DNA from: Skeletonema tropicum
Taxonomy: Eukaryota; Bacillariophyta; Thalassiosirophyceae; Thalassiosirales; Thalassiosiraceae
DNA length: 64,000 nucleotides
NCBI GenBank assembly: GCA_037178625.1
Contig: CM074128.1
Span: forward strand, 3,782,001 to 3,846,000
Direction of reading: 5' to 3'
Positions 11,072 to 22,400 of the stretch are shown here, piece after piece (position 1 is the first letter of the stretch; every line of letters starts with the position of its first letter). The notes below the pieces were generated by a model that had not been told where the DNA came from, searched no databases, and worked only from the letters and a program-made list of their open reading frames with translations. The position numbers and the translations under genes were made by a program.

Positions 11072-13573
11072 ATGAAATCGACAACAAAGAAACGAAGTCG
11101 TACTAATTATGTAGCGGCAGCCGCCAGTGCAACTCTGCTTGCAAGCTTCCATCAATACTCAGAAGCATTCTGTACACATAATATCGCAGCGAACCATTGT
11201 TCCTACTACGGCCGCGGCTGCCGGAACCAACTATTTTCAAAGAAGGGATCGACTTCCAAAACTCGAAGCAAACGATCGTCATCATCATCATCCTCTTCTG
11301 TGGCGGTGGAGGAAGTGAAACCGCTAACGTCTGTCTCGGAGGAGCGGCGCCTGAATGCCCTAGATGCTCTATCTAAGAAGCGAACAGCTGGTGATGATCT
11401 CTCCGTCTCTCCTTTATTCGCCGATATGGATGCAGCAGCCATGCTCTTGGAAACTTTCACACAAGCTACGAATGGAAGCGACGATAATAATAAGTCGGGC
11501 ATTGCACAGAAGCGCATGGGAAGTGTGCCCGGTGCCATGACAATGTCAACATTACGGCAGAAAGCAGCTGAGGAGGGTGGTTATGCACTTTCTCCACGGG
11601 AATCTTCCAGTTTATATAGCAATAGTCAGAGTCAAAAGAAGCAGCAGTCAAAACGACGAGCGGTTGCGTCTCTGATTGACAAATTGGATGAAAAGATTAA
11701 TGAGCAACGTAATTTTATAGAAGAAACTCCCAAGTCATCTGATAGGAAGAAGAACACTACTCCATCAGTTCCAAAGAAACGTGGAAGGGGAAGGCCACGG
11801 AAAAATGCACTGCCACAAGAAGATGATGCACCGGCAGCGAAAGTAACGGAGGTGACACCGCTAGAACCTCCCAAAGCGTCATCAGCCCAAGTCATTCAAT
11901 CGTCTCAAAGAACGTCATCATCTGCTCGGATAACAGGGGGCACTCTTATAAACAAACGCGCTGGCAATAATGGTACTGCAAAGAAGAGACTAACAAGCGA
12001 ATCAAAGCGCACAGCTACACCGCCACTAAAGGGTGCCACATCCGAGCCATTGGTAGGTGCCAGTGCCATCGTGAGCAAACAACGGAGACGAGTCGTCAAA
12101 TCCCTACCCAAGTCTCGACGGGATAAAAATGGCAACTTGGTCGTCAATAATAAGAACAGCAAGGGCGAGAACCGACCAGAGGATCGTGTCAACACATTCC
12201 CTGTAGGGCGTGGTGGGAGTAGTGCCAACAACCAAGACTCGTTATTCAACCGATATTACCAAACGGAATTATTGACTGCCAAGGAGGAATATTCATTAGG
12301 AATGAAAGTCAAATTCATGGTCAAATGTGAGGCAGTCCATGAAGGCTTATCATTGGAATTGGGTAGAAACCCCACCATCGCTGAATGGGCTGCTGCATGT
12401 GGCTTTACTGATCACGATGCGGAGATTTGTTCCGAGAATTATGTAGAAAATGATTTAGATCGGCAAATTCGTCCGGTTAGTGCTGAATCTGAGGAAATGG
12501 ACCCGAATATGTTTGTAGGGAACGGGTTAGTCAATGATAGCGGTGTAGGGAGAGGGAAAGGCAGGGTGAAGAAGCCTCCGCCGACGAAATTGGGCAAATT
12601 TTATGATGATAGTTATGAAAAGTTCAAGAGAGAAAAGGAAGAGTCTTCTGCCAACGACAGCGAGTATGACGAAGAGGAGGATGAGGAAGAAGTCGATGTT
12701 TTTCTATACCTGCAGCAAGCTGCTCCAGGCGAACCAATCAATCGTGGAAATCCCAGAATATTCCGTGAGATGATCCTCACCGCAAAAGAAGCCAAGCAGC
12801 GAATGGTCCAATGCAATATGCGTCTCGTTATGAGTATTGCTCGTCGGTATCATGGCGTGGGCGTTAATGTGCAAGACTTGGTGCAAGAGGGCAGTCTCGG
12901 TCTGGCACGAGCAGCAGAGAAGTTTGACCCGAAAAAGGGCTTCAAATTCTCCACCTACGCATCATGGTGGATCCAACAGGCCGTGTTCCGATCCATTGCC
13001 TATCATTCCCGAACGATTCGACTTCCAGTTCACGTGCACAACTTGCTTAACAAAGTTCGACGAGCTCGTCAGTTACTGCAGCAGGAACTTGGACGCATGC
13101 CCACCAATGAAGAAATGGCGGATGAAATGGATATGAAAATAGACAAGTACAACAAAATGATCCGCAACACTCGTAATGCAATCTCCCTAGAACAGCCCAA
13201 GTATAAGAACAATCCAAAAGACCTGGGACATGAAAGTGAAGCTTCGGTGGGTGACATGGTAGATTCATCAGCAGTTAATTCTGATGAAAACACACCAGAG
13301 CAGAATGTTGACCATGGCTTACTACATAATGATATACAATACATGCTCGGGAAACTGGGCGATGATGAACGCACAGTCCTGTGCCTCCGCTATGGTATAA
13401 ATGATGGAATAACACGAACTGTCACGCTTGTAGCATCCGAAATGAGACAAACCAAATCTTGGGTACGGTCGCAAGAATGTAGAGCACTTCGAAAGCTTCG
13501 TCGACCGTGGTATGAGAAGAGACTGAAAGAACATAGAGAATCACTTCAATCATCTCATTCGTTGCCATTATGA
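11072..13573 (+). CDS. Plastid RNA polymerase sigma-70 factor
   Basis: The protein of 833 residues is a nuclear-encoded sigma factor that would direct the bacterial-type plastid RNA polymerase to promoters. The N-terminus has a hydrophobic stretch (YVAAAASATLLASFHQYSEAF) ending at an EAF/C site that resembles the ASAF-type cleavage motif of diatom plastid precursors. A basic, Ser-rich region follows, with an AT-hook-like core KKRGRGRPRK near residue 233. Sigma region 2 is near 575-640: NMRLVMSIARRYHG, VQDLVQEGSLGLARA, FSTYASWWIQQAV. Region 3 is near 640-690 (RTIRLPVHVHNLLNKV, LGRMPTNEEMADEM). Region 4 is near 765-815 (ERTVLCLRYGI, VRSQECRALRKLR). Its stop is 52 bp from the stop of the convergent glycosyltransferase gene. 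Confidence 0.93.
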   Translation: MKSTTKKRSRTNYVAAAASATLLASFHQYSEAFCTHNIAANHCSYYGRGCRNQLFSKKGSTSKTRSKRSSSSSSSSVAVEEVKPLTSVSEERRLNALDALSKKRTAGDDLSVSPLFADMDAAAMLLETFTQATNGSDDNNKSGIAQKRMGSVPGAMTMSTLRQKAAEEGGYALSPRESSSLYSNSQSQKKQQSKRRAVASLIDKLDEKINEQRNFIEETPKSSDRKKNTTPSVPKKRGRGRPRKNALPQEDDAPAAKVTEVTPLEPPKASSAQVIQSSQRTSSSARITGGTLINKRAGNNGTAKKRLTSESKRTATPPLKGATSEPLVGASAIVSKQRRRVVKSLPKSRRDKNGNLVVNNKNSKGENRPEDRVNTFPVGRGGSSANNQDSLFNRYYQTELLTAKEEYSLGMKVKFMVKCEAVHEGLSLELGRNPTIAEWAAACGFTDHDAEICSENYVENDLDRQIRPVSAESEEMDPNMFVGNGLVNDSGVGRGKGRVKKPPPTKLGKFYDDSYEKFKREKEESSANDSEYDEEEDEEEVDVFLYLQQAAPGEPINRGNPRIFREMILTAKEAKQRMVQCNMRLVMSIARRYHGVGVNVQDLVQEGSLGLARAAEKFDPKKGFKFSTYASWWIQQAVFRSIAYHSRTIRLPVHVHNLLNKVRRARQLLQQELGRMPTNEEMADEMDMKIDKYNKMIRNTRNAISLEQPKYKNNPKDLGHESEASVGDMVDSSAVNSDENTPEQNVDHGLLHNDIQYMLGKLGDDERTVLCLRYGINDGITRTVTLVASEMRQTKSWVRSQECRALRKLRRPWYEKRLKEHRESLQSSHSLPL

Positions 13574-13625
13574 TAACGGTTGGTAACAAAATAATCACAA
13601 TTTTGATAGAGAAAACACTTTATTA

Positions 13626-15674
13626 TTACTTTTTCCTACAGTTGGCATCGTCTTTTATTGTATTGATCTTTGCTTCGAACGGATTGTTATTGTACTTCTC
13701 GACCAAATACTTGGCTCGATCTCTGCAGGAAATAAAGTTTTTGTATTTGCAATCTGGACAGAACGAGACCCGCTCTTCTTCCTCCTTAGTCTTCTGCATC
13801 TGCTTCTCTGTCTCCTTGATAATATTTGTCACTCTCTCATTTGGAGGACAATGATCGTATCCAACACCTCCCTCGTTTATCCACGGGAGCATATTTAATG
13901 ATGGAACCCCGGGTTTACATTCGTAGTGATGTTTATGATGATCTTGTGAGTATTTCGTGCCTGCACACCAACCAACTGTACCTGGATGTATAGAACCAAA
14001 GTAGTTCAAGATTGAATTTATAGCCTCCTCTCTCCACTTCGCCCAGTTAGGATTCCTCCATAGGAGTCGTCGGTGATATTGATTTGGTATCGGTGCATCA
14101 TTGACACTAACGTCGGAGGAGGAGTAGTACTCGGAGTGATCTTCCATCAGTCGTCTCCCCGTATGGAATGTATGAATCTTCTGAGGGACTGTCCTCGGAG
14201 CTCGTCCAGACAAATGCGAAACCAACGTTGACACAGTCATATCATCCGGCATAGTTTTGTGATGCACCACCCAATTCCTCAGCTCTTCAAAGGCAGGATG
14301 CCAAATGAAGCATAAATAGTTGCGGTGCAAGATCGACCCCGATGGTAGCAACATGTGCGCATTGTAATCTGGAAAGGTAAAGTAATTATACTCGACATGA
14401 TCACCCGTAACATTCCGGCAAAATGGAGTGAATGGTGGGTACGTCACACCACCACTATCATCATCACCATGAACATTGTTCGTGATAATATCAATACTAT
14501 CCATCAACCCCTTCTTTCCTGCCTCCTTCATCCTCTTACTCAAATAGCGTATATTTCGTGGAAACGCCCCCACTTGCACATTCGAATTGCGTTTCCACAT
14601 CTCCAATCCACTATCGACCATTGCCTCCTTCTGAAAGAAGGGACCATCGTCATCAAAATACAACACTGCCTCATTCTTCGGCTGAATCTTTGGATGATAC
14701 CTATTGAGTAAATTGTTGGCAAGGCCCTCCTCTAACGAAAAGAATATTCGAAGTGGATGATTTGGATCGGTATCCCACGATAGCAATTTGGTCGCAAGCT
14801 GTTGTTGTATCTTATCGCTTGCTGATGTTAATGTTGTACGAGGAGAGTTCCACACAATGATAATTTCGGTCAATCCAGGCCAGGTGTTTACCATGGTTTC
14901 TAGTGGCTCCATGAATGCCTCGAGACGTTCTGTGGTGTGTGACATGATAACGAGTGTGTAGGTTGATACGTTGCATGATTTTGGAGGGGGGAGATAGCAA
15001 GTAGGATAGACTTCAATGTCGTCATTATCGATTGCTATTTTGTCCGATGGTTGTTTCTCACTTGCACTGTCCTCCAGCCATCGTTCCAATGCAACTGCCA
15101 CACCTCCTTCCGGCAATGGTGGTAAATCAGTCGCCTTTTCAAGACTCTTGGTCAAAGTGTCCACGTGATGTTCTGGGACATTGTTGCATTGCTCTTCGGT
15201 CCATTTGACACGTTCAATTACAGACTTGAATACTTCTGTTTCATGTATAGTATTAGATGACTCCATGGCATTAGTATTGTCTGTATTGTCTGTATCGGTT
15301 ATTGTTTTGGTGGTAGAATCACCCTCATCACTCTCTGTAACTATAGAAGCCGTTGCTGCTTCTTTGTCCCCCTTGCGAATAAAGTCCTTCTTATTCTGTT
15401 GCATCTTGTGCATCGGTGTCGTATAATCTTGATGCTGAACATGGTAATAACTTCCAAGGTAAAGAGACGATAGCACACAGAGAAATAGCAACCCCCCGAC
15501 TATTCGAAGTAGCAATTTGGAAGTGAGGAAGTTGTCAAATGATGATGATGATTCGTTTTGAGTTTGTTGTCTGCGCCGCCTCTTTTGTAGTAGTAGGCTC
15601 TCATTGTTATTGATGCTGCTGGCTCCGTTGTTATGATGATCGGAGGACAATGGTGGAGGAGATGCTGGCGACAT
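13626..15674 (-). CDS. GT64 (exostosin-like) glycosyltransferase, type II membrane protein
   Basis: The protein of 682 residues has a cytosolic tail with RRRR, one membrane span near residues 53-76 (LLLRIVGGLLFLCVLSSLYL), then a Ser/Thr-rich stem. This is the layout of a Golgi glycosyltransferase. The catalytic domain begins near residue 235 with TLVIMSHTTERLEAF and continues with EIIIVWNSPR. A metal-binding DDD motif follows in VLYFDDDGPF near residue 340. This order matches the C-terminal GT64 domain of exostosins and EXTL proteins, which add N-acetylhexosamine to glycans. The C-terminal 120 residues contain a small Cys cluster (FCPDCKYKNFISC). The substrate is unknown, and a cell-wall or glycoprotein glycan is plausible. 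The gene is convergent with the sigma-factor gene. Confidence 0.85.
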   Translation of the reverse strand: MSPASPPPLSSDHHNNGASSINNNESLLLQKRRRRQQTQNESSSSFDNFLTSKLLLRIVGGLLFLCVLSSLYLGSYYHVQHQDYTTPMHKMQQNKKDFIRKGDKEAATASIVTESDEGDSTTKTITDTDNTDNTNAMESSNTIHETEVFKSVIERVKWTEEQCNNVPEHHVDTLTKSLEKATDLPPLPEGGVAVALERWLEDSASEKQPSDKIAIDNDDIEVYPTCYLPPPKSCNVSTYTLVIMSHTTERLEAFMEPLETMVNTWPGLTEIIIVWNSPRTTLTSASDKIQQQLATKLLSWDTDPNHPLRIFFSLEEGLANNLLNRYHPKIQPKNEAVLYFDDDGPFFQKEAMVDSGLEMWKRNSNVQVGAFPRNIRYLSKRMKEAGKKGLMDSIDIITNNVHGDDDSGGVTYPPFTPFCRNVTGDHVEYNYFTFPDYNAHMLLPSGSILHRNYLCFIWHPAFEELRNWVVHHKTMPDDMTVSTLVSHLSGRAPRTVPQKIHTFHTGRRLMEDHSEYYSSSDVSVNDAPIPNQYHRRLLWRNPNWAKWREEAINSILNYFGSIHPGTVGWCAGTKYSQDHHKHHYECKPGVPSLNMLPWINEGGVGYDHCPPNERVTNIIKETEKQMQKTKEEEERVSFCPDCKYKNFISCRDRAKYLVEKYNNNPFEAKINTIKDDANCRKK

Positions 15675-16019
15675 GGTGTTGAAACAAAGTTGCTATGTAC
15701 TTGTAGCTCCTCAACAGTTATTATCTCAAGCTACAAGCATAATAGTAGCAACGGCAACCGAATGTGAAGTGCTCCAAGTTGGTGAAAGCATCGAAGATCC
15801 AAAGGAGAAGAGGGGAGCTTCATTCTATTTGCATGAAGTGCTTTCCAATGCGTTGAATCACCTGATAGCTCTCAAATGAAAATTAAGAGAAGAGAACCGA
15901 TGAGATCCGTTATCAGCGTCAACTGCCTTGCACCATGGCATGGGGAAATGGCAGTTCGCATTTCAATATCTCCATAGCAACAGCCGCGGTAGCAGCGGAG
16001 TAAACACCAAACTTGCAAA
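15675..16019. other. Intergenic region between divergent genes
   Basis: These 345 bp lie between the glycosyltransferase (minus) and the basic-protein gene (plus). No gene, repeat or recognisable motif is seen, and it is presumably promoter sequence for both. Confidence 0.35.
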
Positions 16020-17045
16020 ATGACAGACAAAAGCTCCAATGATGATGCTCCTAACTTGTTGTCTCGGATAGATAATACAGAAGAAGAGGACATCTATGCA
16101 CAATTAGACCGGCTCGATGAAAGTTTAAACAACGAGCTGGAAGACTTGAAGCGGATAATGGTGCTATCACAAGAATCATCGACTAGTAAAGAAGGTGATG
16201 CTGCAACTGAAAATGATGAGCCACATGACATAGATGCAACAGATGGCAACTGCTCAAATAATGACGATGAAATTGATGCACAATCACCACAGTTACAACA
16301 ACCTGCAGACCAAGAAGAAGAAGTGGGGAGTACTCATACCGCTATTATAACAGGGAAATCCAAAGCCAATAACCGACGTCAAAGGAACTCATCACAGCGT
16401 GGAAAACGAAATAATATCAGAGATTCCAATAATGGTAAGCAACAAACGCCAACAATATCTTCAGAGAGAAATAATAGAAATGACAGAAAGCAACAGCAAG
16501 GTTCGCGAGCAAAAACGCAAGTTGACGTAGTTAATAAAGTTGAGAAGAATGATGACGCAGTATCATCATCTACAGCAAAGAGAGCAGGCTTATCTTCTGA
16601 TGTAAAAAAGAACGCAGATTCTTCGTCTGCATCGAAAATGAGAGCAGAATCTTTGTCTGTTGCAAACAAGAACGCAGACTCTTCGTCTACACCGCTAAAG
16701 ACACAACCTAAACGAATGGAAGGACGGGGAAGAGGTTTCAGGAGACGACAAGCAACACTAAGGCATCAAGAACAACAAGCAAAGCAACCAAATGAAAATA
16801 ATCAAGCTACTAATAATAACGAAGCAACAACAACAAAAACTCCACCAGCAGCAGAGGGAGAGGGGAAAGGAAGACGTGCAAGGGCGAGACGGAGCCGTAT
16901 CCGCAGAGAACAACAAAAAGTAAACGATGAGGGCAATAACGCAGTTCCTGAACCAAGAAAGAAGAAGGACAATTTATCCATAGAACAGAAGCAGAGAATC
17001 ATTGACAGTTTGAACCAGGGTCGCAATAATTTCTTATCACGATGA
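16020..17045 (+). CDS. Basic low-complexity protein of unknown function
   Basis: This open frame of 341 codons starts at ATG 16020. The first 60 residues are acidic and helical (DIYAQLDRLDESLNNELEDL, coiled-coil-like). The rest is disordered and rich in Asn, Gln, Ser, Lys and Arg. A short degenerate repeat of about 20 residues (KNADSSS...) occurs near 195-225. Arg/Gly-rich stretches (GRGRGFRRRQ, GKGRRARARRSRIRREQQ) near 230-295 suggest RNA or nucleic-acid binding. The last 25 residues (LSIEQKQRIIDSLNQGRNNF) look folded. I recognise no family. It lies convergent with the PrsW-like gene, with 48 bp between stops. Its isolated, strand-consistent position between good genes supports it being real. 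Confidence 0.65.
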   Translation: MTDKSSNDDAPNLLSRIDNTEEEDIYAQLDRLDESLNNELEDLKRIMVLSQESSTSKEGDAATENDEPHDIDATDGNCSNNDDEIDAQSPQLQQPADQEEEVGSTHTAIITGKSKANNRRQRNSSQRGKRNNIRDSNNGKQQTPTISSERNNRNDRKQQQGSRAKTQVDVVNKVEKNDDAVSSSTAKRAGLSSDVKKNADSSSASKMRAESLSVANKNADSSSTPLKTQPKRMEGRGRGFRRRQATLRHQEQQAKQPNENNQATNNNEATTTKTPPAAEGEGKGRRARARRSRIRREQQKVNDEGNNAVPEPRKKKDNLSIEQKQRIIDSLNQGRNNFLSR

Positions 17046-17093
17046 TAATAAAAGGTTTACAATAATTGAAAGTAGTGCATACATAACTAAAAT

Positions 17094-19321
17094 TTACACC
17101 AATGTAGAACTTTCATCGACTGCAGCGGTTCTATCCATTGCAATGAATCGCTTGGTTTGAGCTCTTGATTGCCAAACGTAATAGATGTACCCAATTAGAA
17201 CCATCCCAAACGAAAACACCAGTGTTGGAATGTCGTCGGCCGTCATGACAGCATCCGAACCATCTTCTTTGGGCATGTTACTATCGTCATCATTCCATTC
17301 CTTAATCTTTTCTACTTGCTGTAGATAAGCAGCTACCATTAGAGCAAAGTCAAACGAGCCATGGAGTAAGATGCCAGGAAAGAGTATACGCCCTATACCC
17401 ACGCCCCGTTGTCCCTCGAGGTCTCGTTTGCAAACAAATATACTTTGGATGGCGGCACATAGAGGGTGCACTGGAAAGATGGATCGTACGACCAGTGTTT
17501 CTATTTCAACACCCAGTGATTGGCTCGGAGTGTAGCCAAACACATACAAAAGATTCTGTGGTATTTGTTAGCGTAGAAACAAAATATAAGCAAGAGCGTT
17601 ATGAAAATACAACGACTCACCTCACAGCACGCAAAGCCCAGAGCTACAGAACACATTGCAACAGTGATTCCTGAACCAGTGGACCTGACACTTTTCGTGT
17701 TGGGCGTATTCTCTTCATTCTCGTCGCTGGTATCGTTGGAACGTTTCTGCGGGAGCAAGTCAGGAGTCACAACCATCCAATATCCAAAATACTTGACCAT
17801 TTCTTCACATAGAGCGGCAACGACAAAGGCATTCAAGAAGAGACTGAAGATGAATAATACTGGATGTCCAACTAACAAATCCTTCATTGCATGCTTTGGG
17901 TCAGTGTTTATTTTGTCCAAAAGGTCACTATCTTCAACTAGGATACAGATTATCGCAATCATACTGAAGAAACCAGTGATAATTGATACAATCAATTCAA
18001 AGATCATAGCCATCGGTGTTGTAAGCAGGAAACCACATGCAAAGAATTTGATTACACTGTCAAAAGAAATATCAAACCTGTTCCACCGCCACCAAATAAG
18101 GTATTCAAGGAAGAACGCCTGAAACAATGTCAAGAGCAACACGATCATATTCGCAAATGTGAAGTTCTTGTCAATGTCAGACAAAGCAAAAAGAACGAGG
18201 ATTGCTAGAACACCAGCGACATGTTTCAGCAATTTGACAGACAACTTTGAGATCGCCCTTGCGTGCTCTTTGAAGCTACTGATCTGATTCTCATTCAAAT
18301 GTTCAATTGCAGGAAAGTACTCTGCAAATGGCTCAAAGGTAATATAGTCCATCTTTGGCTCAACATTCCCTGTTAGTCTTTCTATCTCGCGTTCCTCTTG
18401 AGCAATAGCGCAGGCACTGTAACATTGACACCACATTCCACAGCACGCATTCCAGAAAGTCTGTGACAGACAGTGCCAAAATCGTGAGCAACAGTCTTCC
18501 TCCACGAGGACATCATCAAAGTTACCATCCATTGGTAAATCATGAGCATAGCAGCAACTGCAAGAACTATGCGCACGTAGAGTATCAAGTCGATGCTGGT
18601 GAAGATAACGTGCAATCTGATTAGGATCTACTTCTTCACCTCTTGCAGCTGCTTGTTCTCTGTACAATTTTGTCATGACCTCATTCCTCGTCTTCCTCTT
18701 TTCCATCCTTCCTCGAACGCCAAGGAATATAACATAGGAGTAGAATGCCAATCTTAGCGGGAGTGGTGCCACTTTGATTGTTGTAGTATCACTACCGTTT
18801 TGATCATTATTCCCGTATGGGCTGCCATTTGCGGGGATTGTAACTTCAACAGCGAAGTAATTCAACAATGCAATGAAAAGTGCTGGGATGATAAGATACA
18901 TCAACAGACGTCGCCATAGCGGAGGTGGTAACTCCCCAAGCAACAAATAACGATTTCGATCCGATGACAGAACTCCACAGCATGCTATTGCACAGCAATC
19001 AGTCCTTCTCGACGGATCGCGAAAGAGGTCACAAATGCTTGTGCTGAATCCACCGCGATAAACCCTACGATTTGCTGGTGCTGTTGCATCTGGTTCAGAT
19101 GTGGGGACAGGGATTGCCACCGTTGGTTCCGCCATGTTGATTTTAGTATTATGACAGGGTTCGTCGTCAGAAGAAGTGCAGCGAGCCGTGGAGCAGCCGT
19201 GGACCTTTTTTGAGTTGCATGCACGCGAGAAAAAATCTTGGGATCTTGGTATTACCGCCATGTGGCACTCCAAAATGTCTGAAATGCTCTGCATGCTTTG
19301 ACGATGACTGATGTGCCTCAT
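17094..19321 (-). CDS. PrsW-like membrane protease with Cys-rich N-terminal region (one intron)
   Basis: Exons at 17621-19321 and 17094-17555 join across an intron to give about 720 residues. The likely native start may instead be the internal ATG at 19135 (MAEPTVAIP). PrsW-family metal-type or glutamic intramembrane proteases carry three motifs, all present here: the EExxK helix (ALCEEMVKYFGYW), a His motif (RSIFPVHPLCAAIQ), and a final HxxxD helix (LLHGSFDFALM). At least eight membrane spans are evident. The N-terminal half holds Cys-rich segments (RTDCCAIACCG, and WNACCGMWCQCYSACA) that resemble PLAC8-type Cys-rich regions. These are not part of bacterial PrsW. Family members cleave membrane-bound regulators, but the substrate here is unknown. 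Confidence 0.75.
17556..17620 (-). other. Intron in PrsW-like gene
   Basis: This 65-nt intron on the minus strand has donor GTGAGTCG and acceptor ACCACAG. It changes phase exactly as needed to join the two exons, and it lies between the EExxK and His motifs of the protease. Confidence 0.85.
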
Positions 19322-19498
19322 TCAGGGTGCGTGCTGCATCTGAGTGAGCTCCACCATACTTAGAAAGGTTGGAGGTTTAGTACAATGCCATAATTATTGG
19401 CATGATGTTTGAATGAAGAGATGAGTAAATATAATCGACTGCCTAAATAAATTACATCAATTAACTGAAGCTGTGCGAATGCCAGATCAGCAACAGCG

Positions 19499-22400
19499 TT
19501 ATTGCAACGATTGAAGTGCAAGCTTCAGCTTTTCTTTCAAGTCGTCATCTACATTACTCGCCTCTGATGCGGCCTCTGCAAATACGCGACTCAGCTCAAG
19601 TTTGTTTGCGATCAAATCTGGCTGGTTCTTTTCTAGCAGCCCAAAGAGACAACTGTATACTGTTTCATTTTCAGTCATATCATTCTTCAATGGTAGCACC
19701 TTAAGGAGGACTGGAAGAACTTGAGCAAGTGGCACACTAGAGGGAGATGTCGTAATCATTCGAGCTACCGCTGCGGATGCATTGTCAACGCAAGCAGCAG
19801 CGGTATCTCCATCGTTGATATCAATACCAAACAAGGGGCTAATTGCCCCAAGTAGTGTGCCATATTGTGAAGTTACCGACTCTCCAAGACCTTCGCAACT
19901 GACACCAATACAGAATGCAGCGTTTCGCCTCACGCTGTAATCAGCGTCGCCAAGACCAGCAATTGCGGCTGGGTAAAACACATTTGGCCAGTACTCTGAA
20001 ATGCCGGCGCCCAGCTCCTGGGCAAGCTCTCCCAAGCACCCCATAGCCATTGATCTATCGCTTGCAGGACGCGATGATTTGGCGTATTCACAAATAGCTG
20101 GTAAGAACTTGGGCAAGTATTGGACAAAGTGTTGCCCCATCACTCGACCGAACGACCCCACAAGGTCACAGACCGACGTCATGAACGCGTCGTGATCATC
20201 GTCTTCATCGCCGAATTCTTCACCGTAATCACCCATTTGTTGGCATGGTGCTTCCTTTGCAAGTAGTGCGTAGGTATTCTCCAAGCACTCATTAGCAACA
20301 GGCGCAAGTGAATGAGGGCCACAAAGTTCCATTATGGATTGAATGCTATCACAGGCTTTCCCGACAACTTCTTCGGTTTCATCTTGCATGAGAACTACCA
20401 ATGCTTTCATGATAACATTCACTGCTTGGGATGTGTTGGCACTCAACGGACTGGCTCCGCCGATATCTCCCTTCTCCCACTTGATCTCGCCACCGTGGTC
20501 TTGGGCAACGCATGGAATGACGAGAGAAGCCATTGCGTCAGCGCATTCAACTTTGATAAGTGGGTGCCAATTGTCAGCAGCCTTGAGTAGCACTGTCATG
20601 GCATCGCCCAAGAATGGAACAAATGCGGCACCTGAGTGAGCTGCCATTTCTCCGATTGCGGTGATGGCACCCTTCTTACTCTCCAAAAGCGCAGTGCGAA
20701 TGTGCATGACGTATCCTCCTTCGTCGTCTTCTTCATCTGAATCATCAAGGGCATTGAATTGATTTCCCTGGAGTTACAAGAGAATACATTAAACAAATAA
20801 GTAAAGAGCTAGAAAAGAACAGTGCAACTGTACTGCGAAACCTTCTTACCTGTGCTTCTTCGGCCTTCTCCAATTGGCCTTCATCCTGAGATATCACAGT
20901 GATGAGGTGTGGTACCAACTCTGCCAACACAGGAGAGAATTCATCTCCCATCACCTTAGAAAGGTTGGCAAAAGCTGCGTAAGCAAACTCATGCAAGTCG
21001 GTGGATTCAAATGTCAGGCCTTCACATGCACACTGCATAGTGGATTGGAAGTATGGGCGGAAGGTTTCTTTGCCGACGGCAATTGCGATATGGCCCATAC
21101 ATTCCAAAGCTCTCCCACGGAGAGAGAATGTCTTCTCGTCTTTCAGTTGCATCAACTTAGACATGAGATTGGCCACACCTGGAACATAGGGTGCAAATTC
21201 TTCCTCGGCTGCCACAGCGGTCGCAGCTAGAGCCGCAACGGACATTTCTTGAACACTTCGCTTGTTTGTTGCCTCTAACATCGATGCAAGTTTCTTTACT
21301 AGAGGATCAAGCAATGGACGCACACCCTCAGGTTCCAAGCGTTCACAAAACATCTCCAAGACATAGCAGGATGTAGCTTGTACCGCAATGTTAGCATCAT
21401 CCAACAACGCAAACACGATGGGGAGAATTTGCGAGGAGTACGACAATACCTCAGGTTGACAATGCTCACTAATCTGTCCCAACGCAAAACAAGCGCACTC
21501 CCGTACTCTAGCATCACTATCTCCAGCCGCCTTGAAGACATGGGGCATGACTTGGGCAAGGTTCTCTCTCAAAGGCTCGGAGCATCCCTCTGCAATGACT
21601 CCTAAACAAGCAATACCTGCCTTGCGTTGTTTGGGCTCGGCACTGCCAAGTCGAGACATGCAGCGAGACACAACTGGCTCGAAGATGAATTTTTTTGGCA
21701 CTTCACATGCCAACATATCTAATGTACCCTGTGCCATACCTGTTTCCGTAGTGGCGCCGTCTTCACTCTCGTCGTATCCTTCAGTGCCTTCAAAGTCTTC
21801 TTTCCAGGCAGGATTTGATTCAAACAGTGCTCCCGCAGCGCTTCCGTCACTGTTCTCGATGAGGTTGAAAATAGTCTCAAGGAGACCAGTGAGAAGTGGT
21901 ACATCCCTTCCTAAGTGCTTGGGCCTGGACTCCGCCATTGTTGCAACAACTAATGCAGCAGAATCTCGAACTCCCATTTCCAAATTTGAATCAGCCATGC
22001 AAAGTTGACTGAACTTGACGATAGTGGCCATGTGTGCTGCGACAGCTGGGCTGGGAGAGAAACACAAGTCATACAAGACATCCAAAGTTGTCGAGACAAT
22101 CTCTTCATCACTTCTAGCACGACAAGCTTCTGCCACAGTCAAGATCGGTGGAATGAGAGGGGCAAATGTGTCAATGTCATCTTCGTCGGATAGATAACTC
22201 AACAATAATCCTAGCGCCTTTACACTTGCATTTTGTACTTTATGATCGCCATCAGAAAGACCAGCACTAAACAAGCTCACAAGAGTACCAAATTGAGGCT
22301 TCAAGTGGATTCCAATCGTTTCTGTCATTTCACCCAACAATAAAAATGCCAATTCACGTGCTTCTGGGTGAGCATCTCCAGCTGCCGCAGCAATGAACTG

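Noticed and set aside
13570..13854. Plus-strand 94-codon frame after the sigma factor
   Set aside because: It is an antisense shadow of the GT64 glycosyltransferase gene.
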